Assembly: GCA_946410375.1 (NCBI GenBank)
Contig: CAMKAB010000033.1
Span: 1-8,099 of the forward strand
Length of the DNA: 8,099 nucleotides
DNA from: an uncultured Spirochaetaceae bacterium
Lineage (GTDB): Bacteria > Spirochaetota > Spirochaetia > Sphaerochaetales > Sphaerochaetaceae
Reading direction: 5' to 3'
Positions 6,828-8,099 of the stretch are shown piece by piece (position 1 is the stretch's first letter; each line of letters begins with the position of its first letter). A model generated the notes under the pieces. The model saw only the letters and a list, made by a program, of their open reading frames with translations. It was not told where the DNA came from and ran no database searches. Position numbers and translations under genes: made by a program.

Positions 6828-7313
6828 ATGAATAACAGAATTGCGATGTTTCCGGGGTCTTTTGATCCGCCGACCAACGGTCATTTGGATATTATTGAGA
6901 GAGCGTCTTTATTGTACGAAAAACTGTATATAGTTCTCGCCGTGAACAGTTCAAAAAACAACCTGTTCACCCCTGAAGAGCGTTTGAAGATGCTTAGTGA
7001 ACTTTGCATGGAAGTGAAAAATGCGGAAGTTGTGCCTTGGACGGGACTAACGGTTGATTTTGCGCGTAAATACGACACGGGAATAATAATTCGCGGGGTT
7101 CGCGCTTTAACTGATTTTGCGTATGAGTTTGAAATTGCGGAAACAAATAAGCAGCTGTGTCCTGAAGTTGAGGTTCTGTTTATGCCTACGAATCCGAAAT
7201 ATTTCCTGCTCAGGAGTTCTATGGTGAAGGAAGTTGCAATGTACGGCTCTGAAATTAAGGATATGCTTCCTCCCATGGTGTCTGAATTGCTTAAAAAAAA
7301 GTTTTCCAAATAA
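6828..7313 (+). CDS. coaD: Phosphopantetheine adenylyltransferase (PPAT)
   Basis: The predicted 161-residue enzyme transfers AMP from ATP to 4'-phosphopantetheine, making dephospho-CoA in the penultimate step of coenzyme A synthesis. It has the normal family length. The nucleotidyltransferase signature FPGSFDPPTNGH spans residues 8-19 with T16 and catalytic H19. Also present are VNSSKNNLFTPEER (K43, substrate phosphate binding), IIRGVRALTDFAYEFE (R89, R92, E100) and LLRSSMVKEVAMYG (S130/S131), where the family has its ISSS(T)-type ATP loop. The Shine-Dalgarno site is weak (candidate AAGAG, about 6813-6817), which suggests coupling to the upstream gene 6 bases away. CoA supplies the phosphopantetheine arm of ACP, encoded nearby, so the link with acpP is metabolically sensible even though a promoter separates them. 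Confidence 0.95.
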   Translation: MNNRIAMFPGSFDPPTNGHLDIIERASLLYEKLYIVLAVNSSKNNLFTPEERLKMLSELCMEVKNAEVVPWTGLTVDFARKYDTGIIIRGVRALTDFAYEFEIAETNKQLCPEVEVLFMPTNPKYFLLRSSMVKEVAMYGSEIKDMLPPMVSELLKKKFSK

Positions 7314-7344
7314 TTTATTATTGCGTAACGTTGCTTTTACGAAA

Positions 7345-7369
7345 AGAGCTTTCTGCGTTAACAAGCTTT
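7345..7369 (+). terminator. Weak hairpin after coaD, possible terminator
   Basis: A seven-pair stem (AGAGCTT at 7345-7351 with AAGCTTT at 7363-7369, one G-U pair) closes an 11-base loop, 32 bases after the coaD stop. There is no proper T run behind it, so termination would be weak or would need Rho. It is recorded because no better terminator is seen in this 194-base gap. Confidence 0.25.
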
Positions 7370-7400
7370 GATAAAATATTGGTAATGTTATCCGTCCTTG

Positions 7401-7429
7401 TTGACTTAAACCGTAATTTTTATTATTTT
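7401..7429 (+). promoter_or_regulatory. Candidate promoter for rpmF-acpP(-rnc)
   Basis: TTGACT (7401-7406, 5/6 match) is followed by TATTTT (7424-7429, 4/6) at 17-base spacing. TATTAT at 7421-7426 is a better hexamer but sits too close. The site is about 80 bases before the rpmF start, inside the AT-rich gap. The rest of this gap (7430-7497) shows no other structure I can support. Confidence 0.45.
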
Positions 7430-7507
7430 TACATTGTTGTGTTTTGAGGATTTTTCAAAATAAATGTTAATCCCTGAAAATTTTAATTTAATAGTATGAG
7501 GTAAGAT

Positions 7508-7690
7508 ATGGCAACACCAAAATATAAGACGTCAAAAGCAAGCGCAGCTTCAAGAAAAGCTACTAATATGAGATTACAGGCGCCTACATTATGTAAATGC
7601 ACAAAGTGCGGGACAATGATCCTTCCGCACAGAGTGTGTCCTAAATGCGGATATTACAAGGGCGTTCAGTACGTAAATCCTGAGGAGTAA
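7508..7690 (+). CDS. rpmF: 50S ribosomal protein L32 (bL32)
   Basis: This 60-residue protein of the large ribosomal subunit has the family's opening MATPKYKTSKA (compare MAVPKxKTS) and a basic N-terminal half. Its C-terminal zinc ribbon carries C31-x2-C34 and C44-x2-C47 in KCTKCGTMILPHRVCPKCGYY. All four ligands are present, so this is the zinc-binding form. An extra cysteine (C29) lies next to the ribbon. GAGGT (7498-7502) sits 5 bases before the ATG. The stop is 3 bases from acpP and the shared TGAGGAG at 7681-7687 doubles as the acpP ribosome binding site. The pairing of rpmF with lipid-synthesis genes is widespread in bacteria. Confidence 0.96.
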   Translation: MATPKYKTSKASAASRKATNMRLQAPTLCKCTKCGTMILPHRVCPKCGYYKGVQYVNPEE

Positions 7691-7693
7691 AAA

Positions 7694-7936
7694 ATGGATA
7701 GAGATATATTGGTTGAGAAAGTTAAGGCGATAATCGCTGAGAAATTAGCTATTGATGAGGATACTATCTCTCTTGAATCTTCATTCGTGAATGATTTGAA
7801 GGCTGATAGTATGGATATCTTAGACCTGATGGGCGGGTTCGAAGAAGAGTTTGGCATCACTATTTCAGACGAGAAGGGAAGAACCTTTGAAACTGTAAAG
7901 GATGTTGTTGATTATTTAGAGACATTAACAAAGTAA
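7694..7936 (+). CDS. acpP: Acyl carrier protein
   Basis: This 80-residue acidic protein carries growing acyl chains in fatty-acid synthesis. The attachment serine for 4'-phosphopantetheine is S39 in LKADSMDILDLMGGFEEEFGI; most ACPs have DSLD here, so Met40 is a mild variant. The four-helix pattern is intact and the C-terminal ETVKDVVDYLETL matches the usual TVxDVVDYI helix. The ribosome binding site TGAGGAG (7681-7687) overlaps the end of rpmF, 3 bases from this start. RNase III follows 8 bases after the stop. The serine would be modified by a holo-ACP synthase using CoA, whose pathway includes the nearby coaD product. No fab genes lie between rpmF and acpP. Confidence 0.95.
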   Translation: MDRDILVEKVKAIIAEKLAIDEDTISLESSFVNDLKADSMDILDLMGGFEEEFGITISDEKGRTFETVKDVVDYLETLTK

Positions 7937-7944
7937 TTTTTACA

Positions 7945-8099
7945 ATGTGCGATAAAAAAAACATGGAAGTTCCTTTTCTTTCTGAGAACAGAAAGAGGGA
8001 ACTTTTATTATTTCAAGAGACACTCGGTTTAAATTTTAATAACCTTAATCTTCTCAATAATGCGTTTACGCATTCTTCATACATAAACGAGTATAAGTC
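7945..8099 (+). CDS. rnc: Ribonuclease III, N-terminal part (cut by window edge)
   Basis: Only the first 51 codons are present. The protein would cleave double-stranded RNA in rRNA processing and mRNA decay. Recognition rests on LNNAFTHSSYINEY, which matches the family's LxxAlTHrSyxNE signature near the N-terminus, preceded by a FQETLGLNFNNLNLL helix where the family has 'lxxxlGyxFxdxxLL'. ATG 7945 and ATG 7963 are both in frame; neither has a Shine-Dalgarno site, so the start is uncertain and translation may depend on coupling to acpP 8 bases upstream. I give the longer form. No later in-frame start exists before the conserved region. The catalytic Glu/Asp motif and the dsRNA-binding domain lie beyond the window. 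Confidence 0.88.
   Translation, partial: MCDKKNMEVPFLSENRKRELLLFQETLGLNFNNLNLLNNAFTHSSYINEYK
7963..8008 (+). repeat. Long inverted repeat in the first codons of rnc
   Basis: AAGTTCC (7967-7973) pairs with GGAACTT (7998-8004), and CTTTCTG (7978-7984) pairs with CAGAAAG (7989-7995) around a 4-base loop AGAA. Two further pairs join these stems across a 2-base bulge, and ATGG/TTAT adds four pairs (two G-U) at the base, about 20 in all. Eight A residues precede it (7954-7961) and a T-rich run follows, giving the outline of a bidirectional intrinsic terminator. It lies inside the rnc reading frame, 26 bases after the acpP stop. Confidence 0.7.

Noticed and set aside
7441..7472. A second promoter (TTGAGG-17-TTAATC) before rpmF
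   Set aside because: The -10 match is poor and an AT-rich gap gives many such partial matches. The TTGACT site upstream is better.

Overview
This 8.1-kb window looks like chromosomal DNA from a spirochaete, most likely a Treponema relative. Four things suggest this: moderate-to-low GC with AT-rich gaps; an RND efflux operon whose adaptor lacks the usual alpha-helical hairpin, as in Borrelia BesA; a compact rpmF-acpP-rnc cluster; and the general look of the proteins. The assignment is inference from gene content and order. No rRNA or other phylogenetic marker was compared. All genes lie on the + strand.

Region 1 (1-4782) is a tripartite efflux system: the C-terminal end of a TolC-type outer-membrane factor, a periplasmic adaptor (membrane fusion protein) and a complete 1047-residue RND inner-membrane pump. 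A near-consensus promoter (TTGACA, 17 bp, TATACT) lies between the TolC gene and the adaptor, so adaptor and pump can be transcribed separately from TolC. No regulator gene is visible inside the window.

Region 2 (4783-6012) holds a stand-alone cysteine synthase (cysK) with its own candidate promoter and a very strong Shine-Dalgarno site. After it comes a 167-base gap with a terminator-like hairpin, an alternative hairpin competing for the same arm, and short direct repeats.

Region 3 (6013-7313) is a tight three-gene unit: a YraN/UPF0102 nuclease-like protein, an unrecognised 154-residue protein with a C-x2-C...H-x2-C putative zinc site, and coaD (coenzyme A synthesis). The first two overlap by 4 bases and coaD follows after 6 bases.

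Region 4 (7314-8099) is a 194-base gap with a candidate promoter, then rpmF (ribosomal protein L32), acpP (acyl carrier protein) and the start of rnc (RNase III), cut by the window edge. The fatty-acid genes that often sit between rpmF and acpP in proteobacteria are missing. A long, terminator-shaped inverted repeat lies in the first codons of rnc and is a candidate site for autoregulation by RNase III.

Most of the window is ordinary housekeeping and efflux content. I see no mobile element, CRISPR array, tRNA or rRNA, and no convincing wholly new system. The points most worth a second look are the hairpin-less adaptor with its long charged tail, the hairpin in rnc, the YraN-linked zinc-site protein and the structured cysK-yraN gap.
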